Shown: piece by piece, positions 49,498 through 62,300 of the stretch
How positions within the stretch are numbered: position 1 is the stretch's first letter
Layout: each line of letters begins with the position of its first letter
Source: Codonopsis lanceolata
Taxonomy: Eukaryota; Streptophyta; Magnoliopsida; Asterales; Campanulaceae
Length of the DNA stretch: 64,000 nt
Assembly: GCA_013146195.2 (NCBI GenBank)
Contig: CM028379.1
Span: 106,738,793 to 106,802,792 of the forward strand
Direction of reading: 5' to 3'
The notes under the pieces: model-generated
What the model was told of the DNA's origin: nothing
Databases searched by the model: none
What the model saw: only the letters and a program-made list of their open reading frames with translations
Program-made: the position numbers and the translations under genes

Positions 49498-51404
49498 TAG
49501 GGGTGGGTAAATGGGTACGGGTTTTGAAGTCTGGATCAGGTATTCATGTAGAATTTCATTTATCGGGTTACCTGAACCCTTAAATAGTCGGTTATCGAGT
49601 TCCAAATCAAAACCGGATCGAGTACACGAACTTTTGACATGCTTGTTATTATTTATTTTTTTGTTACTAACTTATTGATATGTATGTTTTTATTACAAGC
49701 TTACCTTAAAGTTTTAATCTCAAATCTGGTCTTTGATTACCAACACCAACCACACAACTAAGGGCAAGTCTAATGGTGATATTTGCATATAGGTATCAAA
49801 ACCAAATTTTGATGCCTATTGATTACAATCCATATGTAACAAAGAATCATCTTCAACCATATGTATCAAAATTTAATATAATAATAATTTTTAAAAAATT
49901 ATATCCAACACATATCATAATATAAAAACAAAATTAAAATATTATATACAATAATTTGCCAACAAAATTAAAATATTATGTATACTAATTTACCAACACA
50001 TATTATGACATAAATATATAATTAAAATGAAGGATTTAAAATTATGTGTGGTACTAGGGAAGGTATCAAATTTGGTACTTTCCTTAGTATCACACATAAT
50101 TTTGATTGTTTTTATTTTAATCATTGGAGAGCCTAAACACATGTATCAAAACCACTGCATCTACAATCTACATCAGTGGACATTGGAGATCTTTTTTGAG
50201 GATTTGAAATCTATAAAAACAAGCTAAAATTAGTAAATTTGAGTGCAAAAGTACTTGAAGATGCTATTATCGAAGAACAAAAGAGGGAGTTCAAAGACTT
50301 GCCCTCTTACTCTGAGCGATTTGAAACAAATGGATGCATAACTTAATTCGAATTGGAACCTCAATCTCATTATTCTTGGAACTCAGATAACTGAAGTGCT
50401 GAACTATTTGATCCCTCAAAATTGTAATTTGTAAATGAAGAAATATGTGAAATTAACCCACAGCTTTCATTTGGTCTAACTAAACTCTATTTTTTGGAAT
50501 CATTTTTACAAGACACCCTGTTAGTGTATTGCGAAAGTGATTATGTTCAAAAGAACAAGGATTATAAGATTTTTAACTCACGCAATTCTTTTTTTGTTCT
50601 TTTGATTTGTGATTACAAAATTTGTAAATATCTTTATCATATCTAACAATTACGACCTAAAACTTGTTAACCCACACAACCACTTAAAAATTACTCGATC
50701 CAATTCAACCTGTTATTTTTTTGGGTTGAAACGGGTTATCAATTTTAACCAAAAAAATTAACGGGACAATATGGGCTGTATTAAAACAGATCGAATCTGT
50801 TACCCATTTTGATCTTTTTTTTGCTATATAAATATAGGTTTTTTTTAATGGAAAATATGGGTTGAAATGGGTCGATCCACTATGACCCATTACCAATGTC
50901 GACATGACCCGTCTCAACCCAATGCATTTCGATCCGTTTAATTTTGAGTCATAACGAGTCACGACCCGACCCAACACACCCGATCGTCGACCCTAATCTT
51001 TAATTCTTTATCAATAGAGAGAGAATAAGAGAGACGGCCGGTGACCGACACTTTGGACCGTGAGTGAGATGATAACTTGAGAGACTGATCTTGAACGAGC
51101 TGCGAGGCTAGTGAGCGTGATGCCGCATGCCGGAGACCGAAGAGTGATTGACTGTGTGGGCGGGGGGGCGTTGGGAAGTGGTGCGTAAGTTAAAGGTGTA
51201 ACAAATTAACAATTAACAAACAATTCTAAAATACTTTTTATAAATTGCATTTTTGAAACTGATAATGCGGTTACGCGATTATTTTGAATACGAGACATGC
51301 GGCTACCCGGTAAATTCGGTTGAGTTTGGGATAGTAAAATATAATACCCGATATTTCAGGTACATGATCCAAAAACCCGAAACCCGACCCAATACCCACC
51401 CATA
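49498..51404. mobile_element. hAT-type element with perfect TSD
   Basis: Left TAGGGGTGGGTAAATGGGTA, right reverse complement TATGGGTGGGTATTGGGT. The 8-bp TSD CCCACAAT is identical at 49490-49497 and 51405-51412. 1907 bp, no transposase frame. A Tourist-like MITE lies inside at 49762-50133. The part at 50640-51000 is rich in GGGTYGGGT/ACCCGACCC and may be a second hAT-like piece. Confidence 0.82.
49762..50133. mobile_element. Tourist-like (PIF/Harbinger) MITE
   Basis: TAA on both sides (49759-49761, 50134-50136). Ends GGGCAAGTCTAATGGTGAT and (reverse complement) GGCTCTCCAATGATTAA are related but imperfect. Internal direct and inverted copies of TTTTGATAC/GGTATCAAA are present. 372 bp, non-coding. 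Confidence 0.5.
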
Positions 51405-51452
51405 CCCACAATAGATGATGTTTTTCGAGAGTCCAACCATTACTTAAATTAG

Positions 51453-52566
51453 TATACCAGACTCAATACTGGTAGGAGTATATTTTATGAATTGTTATGA
51501 TATAAATTGAGATAATGTATAGATGGATATACAACTAAGGCACTTGAAAAAGTGCTTTAATTGCTTAAAAATTGATTAAAACGTATTGCGATTTTCCTCT
51601 GGTTTGTAACCTTCCTGAGTCCTCCTGACCATCCTTCTTGGGCTTTGGATGGTAAAGGCAGGAATAACTTGATTCGTGAAAGTACCCCCAATTCTATCCG
51701 GCCCTGATTCTCTTAACTGGGATTGGATCATTGAATTTGGAATCTTAAAGCTTTCCGTGGCTCATCGAACGTGAATTCGTTCAAAGAAAGTCAGATGCGA
51801 TGGAAACATTTTTCATGAAGTTATTTTTAAAGAGGCGTGATATTTTGTAATAATAATATTATTTATCTTTTTTTAAAGTGAATTTCTTGAATAGAATATT
51901 GGGAATACTTAGAAAAATAGTTGTTCCTTAAAGTTTTAATGGACAACACAAACCCACTGGTTAGCATATTGTGAGCAACCTTCGTTTTTTAAATAATGTT
52001 CTATTTAGCATGGTACACAAATTTTAATAAAATAAAGTATTTCGATCATAAATATTGCATATGTAAGTGAGATCCATTATTAAAATTATAAAATATATAA
52101 GAACCAAATAATTAAAATTATTTCATATAATAAAAAGAAAAAAAAGTGAATTTTGTTTAGGGAAAAAAGGAAACAATAATGTTAAGGGTTACCACACTGA
52201 TAACAGATTTCATAAATGAGAGACTATGTGTGTTACGAATCTTAATTTATCGTTTACAATTCAATTTATTAATACATAATAAATCAGATTAAATGAATCT
52301 GTATTAAATAAAGGTAAATGATATTACGAGATAGAGCTTGTGATATTAATAGGAGCTTTAGTGATAAAGTTGTTGAATATTTATGTTATTATTAAGAAAA
52401 TACTATATTTGATCTGACGGAGTAAAAATCTTAAAAAATTTGATATAATGACATTAACACTAAAACTTGTAATAGTATCACAAACTCTAGCTCGTAATAT
52501 CATACCTCTTAAATATAATACACTTAAAATGATATTTTTTTAACTCAATGATTATGTGTTGATTGA
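51453..52566. other. No gene seen
   Basis: AT-rich intergenic sequence; nothing recognised on either strand. Confidence 0.5.
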
Positions 52567-53164
52567 TAGGGGTGTAAATCGAAACCACTGAACCACGAAA
52601 CCGAATCGAACCAAACCAAACTAGTCGGTTTGGCTCGGTTTTGGTTGAAGACGGTTCGGTTTTTGTTTCAAGAATTGTAAACTCACGCGGTTCGGTTCGG
52701 TTCATGGTTTTTGGTATCGAACCAAACCAAACCAAACCACCCTATATATTTTTATTTTTTTATTATATAATATATATTATATTACATTTATTAACTATTT
52801 TGAACCTTTGATTTATTCATTATGTATATATATATATATACACACACACGGATATTAAACCAAACAAAACCTTGATTGTTGGAGAATTATTATTTCTTCA
52901 ATTGTTTGTGTTTATTTTAGAATTTGTATTGTTTTATTTATGATAATTTGTTGTTAGTAGGATATTTCTTAATTTTGATGTTAATTCCAAATTAAAATCT
53001 TATTTTTATTATTATTTTTAATGTTGGTTAATTTCATTAAAAATAATTTATATAAACCTCAAAACCGAATCAAACCAAACCAAACTGAGTAATTCGATTC
53101 TGTTCGGTTTCAAATCTTGTGATTTTGGCATAAACCAAACTAAACTGAATCACTTACACCCCTA
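52567..53164. mobile_element. hAT-type MITE with TAGGGGTGTAA ends
   Basis: Left TAGGGGTGTAAATCGAAACC, right reverse complement TAGGGGTGTAAGTGATTC. TSDs TTGATTGA (52559-52566) and TTAATTGA (53165-53172), seven of eight. 598 bp with subterminal GGTTCGGTTT repeats; a short frame on the minus strand is composed of these repeats. Related copy at 40148-40766. Confidence 0.82.
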
Positions 53165-53172
53165 TTAATTGA

Positions 53173-53739
53173 TTGAGTTATTAAATAATTGATCACTATA
53201 TTAAGAATTAAAATTTATAAGAATCTCTCGGCCGACCTATCCATAATAGTTAGAGGAAAGTGGCTAAAATGCGTTATAGCTGGCATAGGCTCTCTCCTCG
53301 TGACGTGGCATATCCTACACTTCACTTGTTCTCATCTTATTGACGGTTCAAAAGCAAACAGCAACCGATTACTATCAAAATTTGGAGCGAGTGAGAGAGA
53401 GAGAGATAGTGAAAGTTAAAATGACTTTTTCGTGTAACGTATAGTGCCACATCATCCCCATAACGACAAACTAGCGTGAGGTCCAGTACAACAAACCCGC
53501 TTACATGGCGGAAAAGTTGGGCGAACCGGACATGACTGAGCGGGATTTTAGAAAGTGACATTAACCACGTGGCGCTCTTTAAGACAATGGGTGCATTTAT
53601 TTGGCTTGTTTTTCACGTGACTCCAAGTCTTGTATTGTTAAGTGAAAAACAGCCAAAACTGGAAACCTTTTCCTTTTACTCCATTTAACGCAACAAGACA
53701 TTATTTAAGAAAATAATAATTAATTATAATATTAATATA
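53173..53739. other. No gene seen
   Basis: It has a G-box-like CCACGTGGCG at about 53566 and a (GA)n at 53392-53405, but no convincing ORF. Confidence 0.4.
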
Positions 53740-54657
53740 CTATTCTCCTATTTTTAAATTATTGTTTTAGTTGATTTCGTGTATGAATTAAAAAAAATAA
53801 TTAACTTGATTATTTATATTGGTTTAATATATAATTTTTTTTAAAAACTTAATATGTATGTGACATATAAGAGCATGAACAACAAAGCTTTCCATTTGGG
53901 GAGCTTAAGCTCCATTTTTTTCTATTTTATTTCAAAAATGTCATTAAGCTCCTCACTTAAGCTCCCTAATAAAAATACTCTTTTAACAATGCACAAACTC
54001 CAATACTTTTATATACCTCATCATCTTTATCTCCAATAATTTAATATTTTTATAGAAAAATGGCTAGAAATTTGAAAAATTCATAGAAATTTTTTATGAT
54101 ATCCAAATGAAACAAACCAAGTCTCTATTTGTAGGTAAAAATGTTTACTTTAATACAGGAAAAAAAATATTTTTAAAAAATATTTTTTATGGTTGAAAAT
54201 TGACGAAAAAAGAAAATGGAGGAAAAGTAAATAATGAAGCAATTGGAAAGGAGGGAGGAAAGGGCAGGTGGCAGATTTTGGGTGGCAGGAAAGGAAGGAC
54301 GCATGCAATTGTCGGATGGCTTTTGAACAAAACAGCTGAGTTTTGATGTCTTTTTCCCTAAAACTACGTTGTTTTGGCAATAAAGTTTTTGTTAGGCCGG
54401 GGAGATTGTTTAGCTCCTGAAACGCCTTTTTGCTTAATAAGTACACCAATAGGAACCATTGTTAATTGGAAGAATCTCAATTAATCTCATAAGCATCCAT
54501 TTGGGAGCTTTGTTGTTGATGGTCTAATTAAAGTAAAGTGAAAAAATAAAGATAAAGTGGTAAAAGTGATGTTCTAAAAAAGTAAGTTTTAAATTTGACA
54601 ATTATTGTAGAACGGACAAAAAAAGAAAGAAGTATAATAATTTAGGGATGGAGGGAG
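53740..54657. mobile_element. Stowaway-like MITE split by a Tourist-like MITE
   Basis: Left CTATTCTCCTATTTTTAAAT and right reverse complement CTCCCTCCATCCCTAAATTA, with TA at 53738-53739 and 54658-54659. Removing 53871-54524 and one TAA leaves about 261 bp that aligns with the uninterrupted copy at 55239-55453. Confidence 0.7.
53871..54524. mobile_element. Tourist-like (PIF/Harbinger) MITE
   Basis: Ends GAGCATGAACAACAAAGCTT and (reverse complement) GACCATCAACAACAAAGCTC; TSD TAA at 53868-53870 and 54525-54527. 654 bp, no transposase frame. Confidence 0.8.
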
Positions 54658-54659
54658 TA

Positions 54660-55238
54660 TTTTAAATCTTTTAAGGATATGATCATAATTAAAGTAGGTA
54701 GAAAAATAAATATAAAATGGTAAAAATATTTTTCTATAAGATTTTTTAAAAAAATTTGGAAAGAAAAAAAAATTATTTAAGACGAAGAGATTACTTCAGT
54801 TTCTTTTTTTCCATAAACCTTATACATTAAAAAATATAACATTGGTACTTTTACAACTAATATTATAACTTTCTTTATAGCTAAGTTTTTAAAAAAGATA
54901 AAAAAATTTCCAAAACAACTTTGTTCCCCCCTTCAAGGCTTAGTTGTAACTTGTAAGAATAACATTTTCCTTAAAAATATAATTATTATATAATTTGGTC
55001 CCTCAATTCTATAAAAAATTAAGTGTGGTGCTACCTTTTTTTTTTTTATTCTGTTGTCTTACTATTCGTTTTTCTTCGTCAGTTTCACCCTTTCCAAAAT
55101 TACCGATATATTTACTGTCTGATTTTTTTGAAAAATGATGAAAATATCCTTACTATTAACCATAATTAAATCAAAGCTAGAAATAAGAATAAGAAAGAAA
55201 ACTAGATTGTGGCCCCTCTGTTTTTTACTTGAATATAG
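54660..55238. other. No gene seen
   Basis: The first about 150 bp (54660-54800) repeat the motif set of the neighbouring MITE (AAAGTAGGTAGAAAAATAAA) and may be a further decayed copy. The rest is AT-rich. Confidence 0.4.
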
Positions 55239-55453
55239 TCCCATCTTCCCAATATTATTGTTTTGTTTAACCGGTGCACTAATTAAAAAAAACAATTTAC
55301 TTGATTATTAATATTGGTTTGATATATAATTTTCTTTAAAACCAATATGTAACGTGGTCTATAATTAAAATAAAATGAAAAAAGTAAAAGTAAAATTGTT
55401 AAAGTAATACGTTAAAGAAAGCATAACAATAATTTAATTTGAGACAGAGGGAT
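55239..55453. mobile_element. Stowaway-like MITE, uninterrupted paralogue
   Basis: Aligns with the two halves of 53740-54657: left TCCCATCTTCCCAATATTATTG, middle TTGATTATTAATATTGGTTT, right reverse complement ATCCCTCTGTCTCAAAT. It shows the empty site without the Tourist-like insertion. Confidence 0.62.
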
Positions 55454-55761
55454 TATTTGTTTTTCACGTTATTTTCTTTTCCTTCTTCTCAGTTTTCACT
55501 TATTTTTATCTTACTCCATTTAACTTAGTTTTTAAACTTATCTTTCATTCTTCTAAATTTATATTTATTTTTTTTGTGATTCATAGTAAGGGTCTTTTTG
55601 TCTTTTTTTTTAATTTTTTGACAAAAAAAAATGTATCATTAACCACGAAAATGGGGAATCTCACAAAAAAATTGAATAGTAGAACCAACCAAAAAACAAA
55701 TAGGATCAAACTAAATATTTCATAAAAGAGGAGGGACCAAATTATATACTCATCCTAATTA

Positions 55762-55954
55762 CCCCCTTCATTCATAAATAATTGTTCAATTTGATTAGGC
55801 ATACAAATTATTTATATTTATTCTATTATAAATATTAATATATAATTTCCTTTCATAAAATATGTGCATGAGGGCCAATCATAAAAGTCCAAAAGTGAGA
55901 AGGGAGTATTGATAAAAAAAAAATAAAAAAAAAAGTATTTAGGTAGGGAGGGAG
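55762..55954. mobile_element. Stowaway-like MITE
   Basis: Left CCCCCTTCATTCATAAATAA, right reverse complement CTCCCTCCCTACCTAAATAC, TA on both sides. 193 bp. Confidence 0.68.
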
Positions 55955-57517
55955 TATTTTGTATATTCTTAATGATTTAGTCATGAAAAACCAATAGTGT
56001 AACTTATAAGTTTATACAAGTATTTACTAAATCTCAAATGATTTTAAATATTAAAAATAGGATAATTTTACGATGTCTAAAAAAATACAATATCAAATTT
56101 CAAAAGTAAAATATTTTAATTATAACTTTGCTCATTTATATCTCATTCAAATTACACTATAAATATTTTTTTAAATATGATTTTTTAAAATATACTAAAA
56201 TTGAATCTATTCTTTTAAGTGGAAGAAGTAGTATCATGAAGTGACATTTTACTTTGTCTCGGATAACAAAACAAGATTTAAAATGATTTGATTTCAATTA
56301 CATTCGATTATCAAAATCAGAAATTTGTGTCTACGATATTTCTTAAAATGTTACTGCTACTTCCTCTCTCTCTTTTTTTTTTTTAAATATGTCTTTTCTT
56401 TTTAGTTGGTTTCAAAAAAAAAAAAATCACTGAGGAATTTGATCCAACTCATGGGGGATGTTTTGTAATATTCAAAACTATAATGAAGTTTTTATCTAAA
56501 GTATTTTTTTTCTTATGAATCCAATAAAACATATGAAAATGATGAAAAATTACTAACAATTAATGAATCTAATCGAACTATCTTTCATTAAAATACTTGG
56601 TAATGATAGTTTGAGGTTTAATATTATGAAATGATGCAAAAGAAAATTTCATTAAATCTTTAGGAAAAAATGGGTTCACGTCTATCCCAATCTTAACCTA
56701 AAACCAGGTATTATTCATTCCACGCAGTCGTTCAGGTGCTGTTTGTGTGGACATCAACGTTTTAAGTTAATTGACAATCTAACATTAGGTAAAAGCTTAG
56801 AAAAGATTGTCTTACATATATATTTTAAAACACTAATTTTTTGATTATTCAAACATATGTTGATAGGCTAAACTGTTAGAGAATGAGGCTTACGAGAGAT
56901 ATAATGATAGTATATCTTCCACATCTTCTCTACGCCTTATGCAATGTGAAGTTTGATGTCGAATTGAGAATAACAAAAATATTGGTTTCATATTTTTCAA
57001 AATATTTTAGTTTACATTCGTGGATTGACGAATAAATTATTCATATCATCTATGTAATTCATTCATTTGCTTCTTTGATTTTAATTTAAAAAGAAATTTT
57101 TACAGAATCATGAAGCTATTTTTTGCCTTTTTTTTTTTTTTTTACCAAACTATCCAATTCAAAACTAGTTTTACTCAAATCTTTCGAATGTTCACCGTTT
57201 TAAAAATTTAGAACTTTTACTTTTTTATATTCACTTTTTCTTTCTTCGCTCCACCACTTTCTATCCATCTTTTTTCAATTTTTTCAACAATCATTACATA
57301 ACAAAAATATAAAACTCAAAAATCAACCTAAAACTTCACTTCTATGTTAAACGCGTTATGTTTTGAATTCGCGAACATAAAATTGATGTTGAGCCCCCCC
57401 CCCCCCATAATTCCACATATGCGTTAACACGGTATGTACAACCCAATAGCTCAGAACGAGGAGATTTATGGATAAAAACTCACACGCAATATGGAAGACC
57501 AAATCTATCATCCCGCT
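55955..57517. other. No gene seen
   Basis: AT-rich with homopolymers and a C run at 57395-57405. It is the left flank of the second family C LTR. Confidence 0.5.
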
Positions 57518-59346
57518 TGTTGGAATATGTTTCTTGATAATTTATTTATCACCTTGTATATTCTATATATGTTGATTTGCTTGTTCTCATTACAAGTAAG
57601 TCATCACGAGTGGCTAAAAAGTCTGCGTACCGATTAACGTGGCAACTCGTGTGGCATCACATAGGTCTTAGATCAGATGCAACCTGATCAAGTCCTACCT
57701 TCCTACATGATGATCAAACAGACCAACAATTCATATGCACTAAGCACCAGCAGACTTGCAGTAATGTCAAAAGTCTTCAGCAGACTTGTCACAAGAAGAT
57801 CAGAACATCTTGAAGACTCACCACCGGAAGACATGCTACAAGTTGATTGTTCGCACCAGATGACATCAGTTCTCCTGAAACAGAAGACCTGTTCCACAGG
57901 CCCGAACATCCTACTGGCAGACCTAATTCTGCACGTGCTACAGAGAAAAGACTAAAGTAGTTCAAATCAAGACAAATATGTTCAAGCCTCAGAAAGCCTG
58001 ACATAGTTAAAGCTACAAGACTTTCTCTCACTCACGTTGTCTGATAAAGTCAAAAGAAACTACTTTATTGAACAGACCACCTGACAGTGCATCAGACATC
58101 AGACCTACTTTTTAGAGGCTTATCAACACAGTCTGACAGACAACAAGTTCCATGATCTACAGGACTAAATCTTTGCCCCAAATAGTCAAAGATCTTATTG
58201 ACAAAAATCTCAATTTGATAGACTTCAACAACTATGTTTCTAAACGGATAGAAACATCAAATCTTCATCTCAACGATCACATTGACTCCAGTCTATATAA
58301 ATCATTTCTCTTCCCCAAGACAACAAGAGTGAGGACATACACATAGCCAAGATACACACTGAGCGAAGTCGAAAACAAGGACTCACTCAAGAGCTTCAAA
58401 GAAATAGAGAGATCTACAACGAGATCGTCATCACCAACGCATCTCAGATCTCTATAGAAGATTGCAGTGAATCCATCCAGATCTTAGCAAGACACTCTCT
58501 GTGGATTGCTAGGAAGAAAAGCTTGGAGAAGAAAAGAGATAGATCAGAAACTTCATAAGACAGAGATCAAGATCTTAGATCGATCTGAAAATTGATCTTA
58601 GATAATGTCTAAAGAAAATGAAGAGCTGTCTGTAGATATTGCATTCATATCTTCATATTTGTATTCCAATACAGATGTTGTTGATTGTGCAATAATCATT
58701 CATCATGGAAGGCCGAGTGCACTGCACTCAATCGTTCAGATATTTTTTATCTGAACGACCTTGAAAATTCTCTTCTCATAACAGTTTCTCATTTTGGTCT
58801 CCTATTTCCCTCGTTGCTTAATAATTCATTTATGGATAATTAAGTAAGGATTAAGGCTTGGGAGGACGAAGACAAAAACTGTACATAGAATATTTAGGCT
58901 GATGTAATATGCAATTTATCTTTGAATAAATTCATATGTTCTTATAAATACTTTATCCCTCAGTCTTTATATATCTATGAGCTTTTACAAATTGATTTAT
59001 CTTTAGAAAAGTTATTCTTTAATTGATTTCCTAAATTTGCATTTGAAAGAAGTATTAAGTGTGTTGTTATTCTGATCATATATATATTTGTGTACAACCA
59101 CTTAAGACTTCTCCAAATCCAAAGCCTCTCTATTTTCCGCTGCTTAGATTCTTTATAACTGACTTTTGATTTTGATTTACCTCTTAGAGCAAGTCTACCG
59201 TTAGCCTCTACCGGCAGACATGCTCAATACGCTAAACTGCAGATGCCACTAAATCTACGTTTTAAATGTATCCAAAAGAAAAGTTCTTAAAATGGCATCA
59301 TAGGCTATTCACCCCCCCCCTATTTGATCATAATTGTGGACCAACA
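57518..59346 (+). repeat. LTR of family C (5' LTR)
   Basis: Starts TGTTGGAATATG, ends GTGGACCAACA, and is followed directly by the primer-binding site. 1829 bp against 1908 bp in the first copy, the difference being mainly the (TA)n array. TATA TATATAAAT at 58294-58302 and AATAAA at 58925-58930. Confidence 0.9.
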
Positions 59347-62300
59347 ATTGGTATCAGAGCAAGGCTCTTCAAGCTATATGACAGGACTAACCTCCTGAGA
59401 GTTTGATCCTCGAATGCTCACTCCAAATGCATGTCAAAAGAAAATTTGTTTTATCTTTTAAAACTTTTGACAAGGATTTCATTTTGAGATAATTTTTTGA
59501 AAAACGTATTTATTTTGAAAAATTATTTTGTTTTCAAAAATTCCATGAGATAGAAAATTACTATGAAGAGTGCGGGATAATTATTCATATGACATGTATA
59601 TATATATATATATATACATCAATTGGCACTATGAATAACTATTCTCAGATGAAAAACACTCGGATGGATGCATCAATTAAGAAATGATTTCTGATTCAAA
59701 TTCTCTTCACAAAAGGCTAACGACTGAAATCATTCCAACACCTTCTCGAGAGAAAAGTTTCTTTAAATTCTGGAACTTTACTGTGAAAGAATTTTAAATG
59801 ATTCCTATCTATTTTCTTGAAAAAGGTTAAGAGTCAAAAACTCTATATCATGAAACACTAATTGATCCCTATGTTATATGATATTTAGTTTCTGGGAACT
59901 TGGTCTATATTTTAAAGAATTATTTGAATCTAAGAAAGTATGAATCAAAGATCTTACAAGTTGATTGCAAAGGAAATCTACTCTTTAGGCAACATCTGCT
60001 ACAGACTTATCAGCTCATATTCAAAAAGACATCTTCTGAAGAACATCTATCTTGATCCAAAGATAACTGTCAAAAAGGTACATCCCTTGTCTTGTGCTCC
60101 TTCTTAAAATCTTTTTCTTTGCACAAAAAGACCAAATGAGAATGAGAAATTCAAGATCCAGTCTTTCTTTTTCTCACGGATCTTCTTGAAATACTTGTTC
60201 CAGTATCTAAATTTTTCTGGAGCTTCCTAAAACTCATAAAATGTTGCTAATGATCTTCTTGATTCTTATTCAGGGATTTATATTCTCTCAAGATCAACAA
60301 GCATATCTTATTATCTCTCTACCAGCATTAAATGCTTTGCTTGACTGAAAGTACAGAACTCTATTCACTTGATTCAGTCAAATCTTCTTCTTTCTGGATT
60401 ATGATATATGACTGATTTTCGCTTATGATTCCATGTTAATCATGATCATGAATATATTATCTCTGCATAGCCTTATATTTGCTTGCTTTGCTTTTATCTG
60501 TTCTTTTCTAGCAAATATAAAGCTTGAGTAATTTACCTATCATACTTTGCTTCTTGTTTCATTTCCATCTCCATTAAAGTATGATCTATAATTACTCATC
60601 TGGTTTGATGTCTTCTTTTCAAAGAAAATTTATCTGTGTCATCATCAAACCATCTTCTTTGTCGTGCTCTCTTGTTGCTCTGTACTTCATAAGCTCAGTT
60701 CTATGTGCTAACTTATAGAAGTTTCCACCTTAGTAGACAATGTGCAAACTACATGAGTATTTTAGCAATTTCTACAAAGGTTGAGGTAAAGCTTTTGGAA
60801 ATTGACTATTTCTTAAAAGCAAATGACAAATTTCATAGAATCTCGGTAAAAACAAAAATGACTTTGAAAAGTGGGAAACGTATTTCCCAAAACACTCTTT
60901 TGAAAAAGATGTTCTGTCAAATCTATCTGAAAAGCTGTTTTATCCTTTTAAAGACGTTTTATCCTCTCAAGAAAGCTGAATTGTCTTTTCAAAATCTTTT
61001 AGCTTTCCAAAGAAGAAACTTTACCGGATATCTAGAAATTAATGCTAACTCTCACACTTCCCTATATAACTTGAATGCGAGTGGTTGAAAGGACTCTTCA
61101 TTCTTAATGAATTTATTTCATTAATCGGTCCATTGTCTTGCCTCAGCGAGTATTTATAAAGACATTCCTTCTTTCTTCTCTATCACTCGCAAACTACCCT
61201 AAACATTATGATAGACGCTGATACAAAATCCCTCTCTTCAAATATATTACTTAGGAGAATGCTTAGCACTAGATCAAGGCTCCTTCTCAACAATTTGGAA
61301 TTACTCTTCCTATCCTTCGAAAGTTGTTTGGTTAGTTTCGAGGATTCCTCATGTATGAAGCCAAACTCCAGTGACCATGCTCATGTCAGCCGCTCCTTCT
61401 AGGTATTGTAGACCTTCTACATGTTCCTTTGCTGACATGTTTCTCTCACGAGATCAGCTCATTTCACAGCAGCGGACTTTCAAAAGGAAGTCATGCGAAC
61501 TTATGAAGGTCACCTAGGCTTGAGAGCTAGCTAATGGGAGAAGGAAGAGGAGGCGACAGGATCACATATCTGCATTTTTCAGAATGTAGAGATTCCGTTT
61601 GGCTGCCTCTTTCGACTTTGAGTCCCTTGATCTGGACCTATATTTCGTTTGCCAACCGGTTAGACGAATCTGGGTCCATGGTCTTCATAGACATCTCCTC
61701 GTAACATTTTTATCCTTAGAAATGTATCAGGTGTTTAGATTAGTTGTTTAAAATGAGTAGTTAAGTCATTGGAAGTTGTAATGAATCTTGTAATCTTTAG
61801 ATCCTCTTTGTATTCGAGTATATTTTGATCTAAATGAGAACTTGTTCAAAGTAACTTTATTTAATGTCTATCTGCTTTTGTATGAACATTCTTTGATAAC
61901 ATGAAATCTTGTATTTGCATATGATTTCGGTATCTGTACTTCTCGTTATTAAAATTTTGATCCAAATTCAAAACAGCAAATATAACTCTACTGTTAACCC
62001 AACAGCAAACCAATCCTTAACCATAAATATTCCTATTCAAACATAATAAATATGATGAGACTTTACCAGGATCTATTTTTAAATAAAAGTTTTATTTCAA
62101 GTAAAAACTTCAATGATTACTGGTAGAAATCTCATCAAAAGAATTATCGTTGGAATATGGATAATTTTCGTTTTGGATTTCTTAGAAGGAATTGAATACC
62201 TTGCAACTCCTCTCGCAGGAATGTTAGATATCACTTTAACCCATGATGTTCTGGTGAATCTTAATTCCCTTCCAAAATTTCAAGTCTCATTAGCTTCAAC

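Larger units (their letters stand above)
49394..51452 (+). pseudogene. Small ORF split by a hAT element
   Basis: ATG at 49394 opens MNSNITLVTLACVGLISLLQ, a hydrophobic N-terminus that could be a signal peptide. The frame meets the hAT element at 49498. Reading across with one copy of the TSD CCCACAAT, the same frame continues from 51413 and stops at TAG 51450-51452. The uninterrupted ORF would be 47 codons. The family is unknown and it could be chance, but it is the only frame in this region that stays open across both sides of an insertion. Confidence 0.3.
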
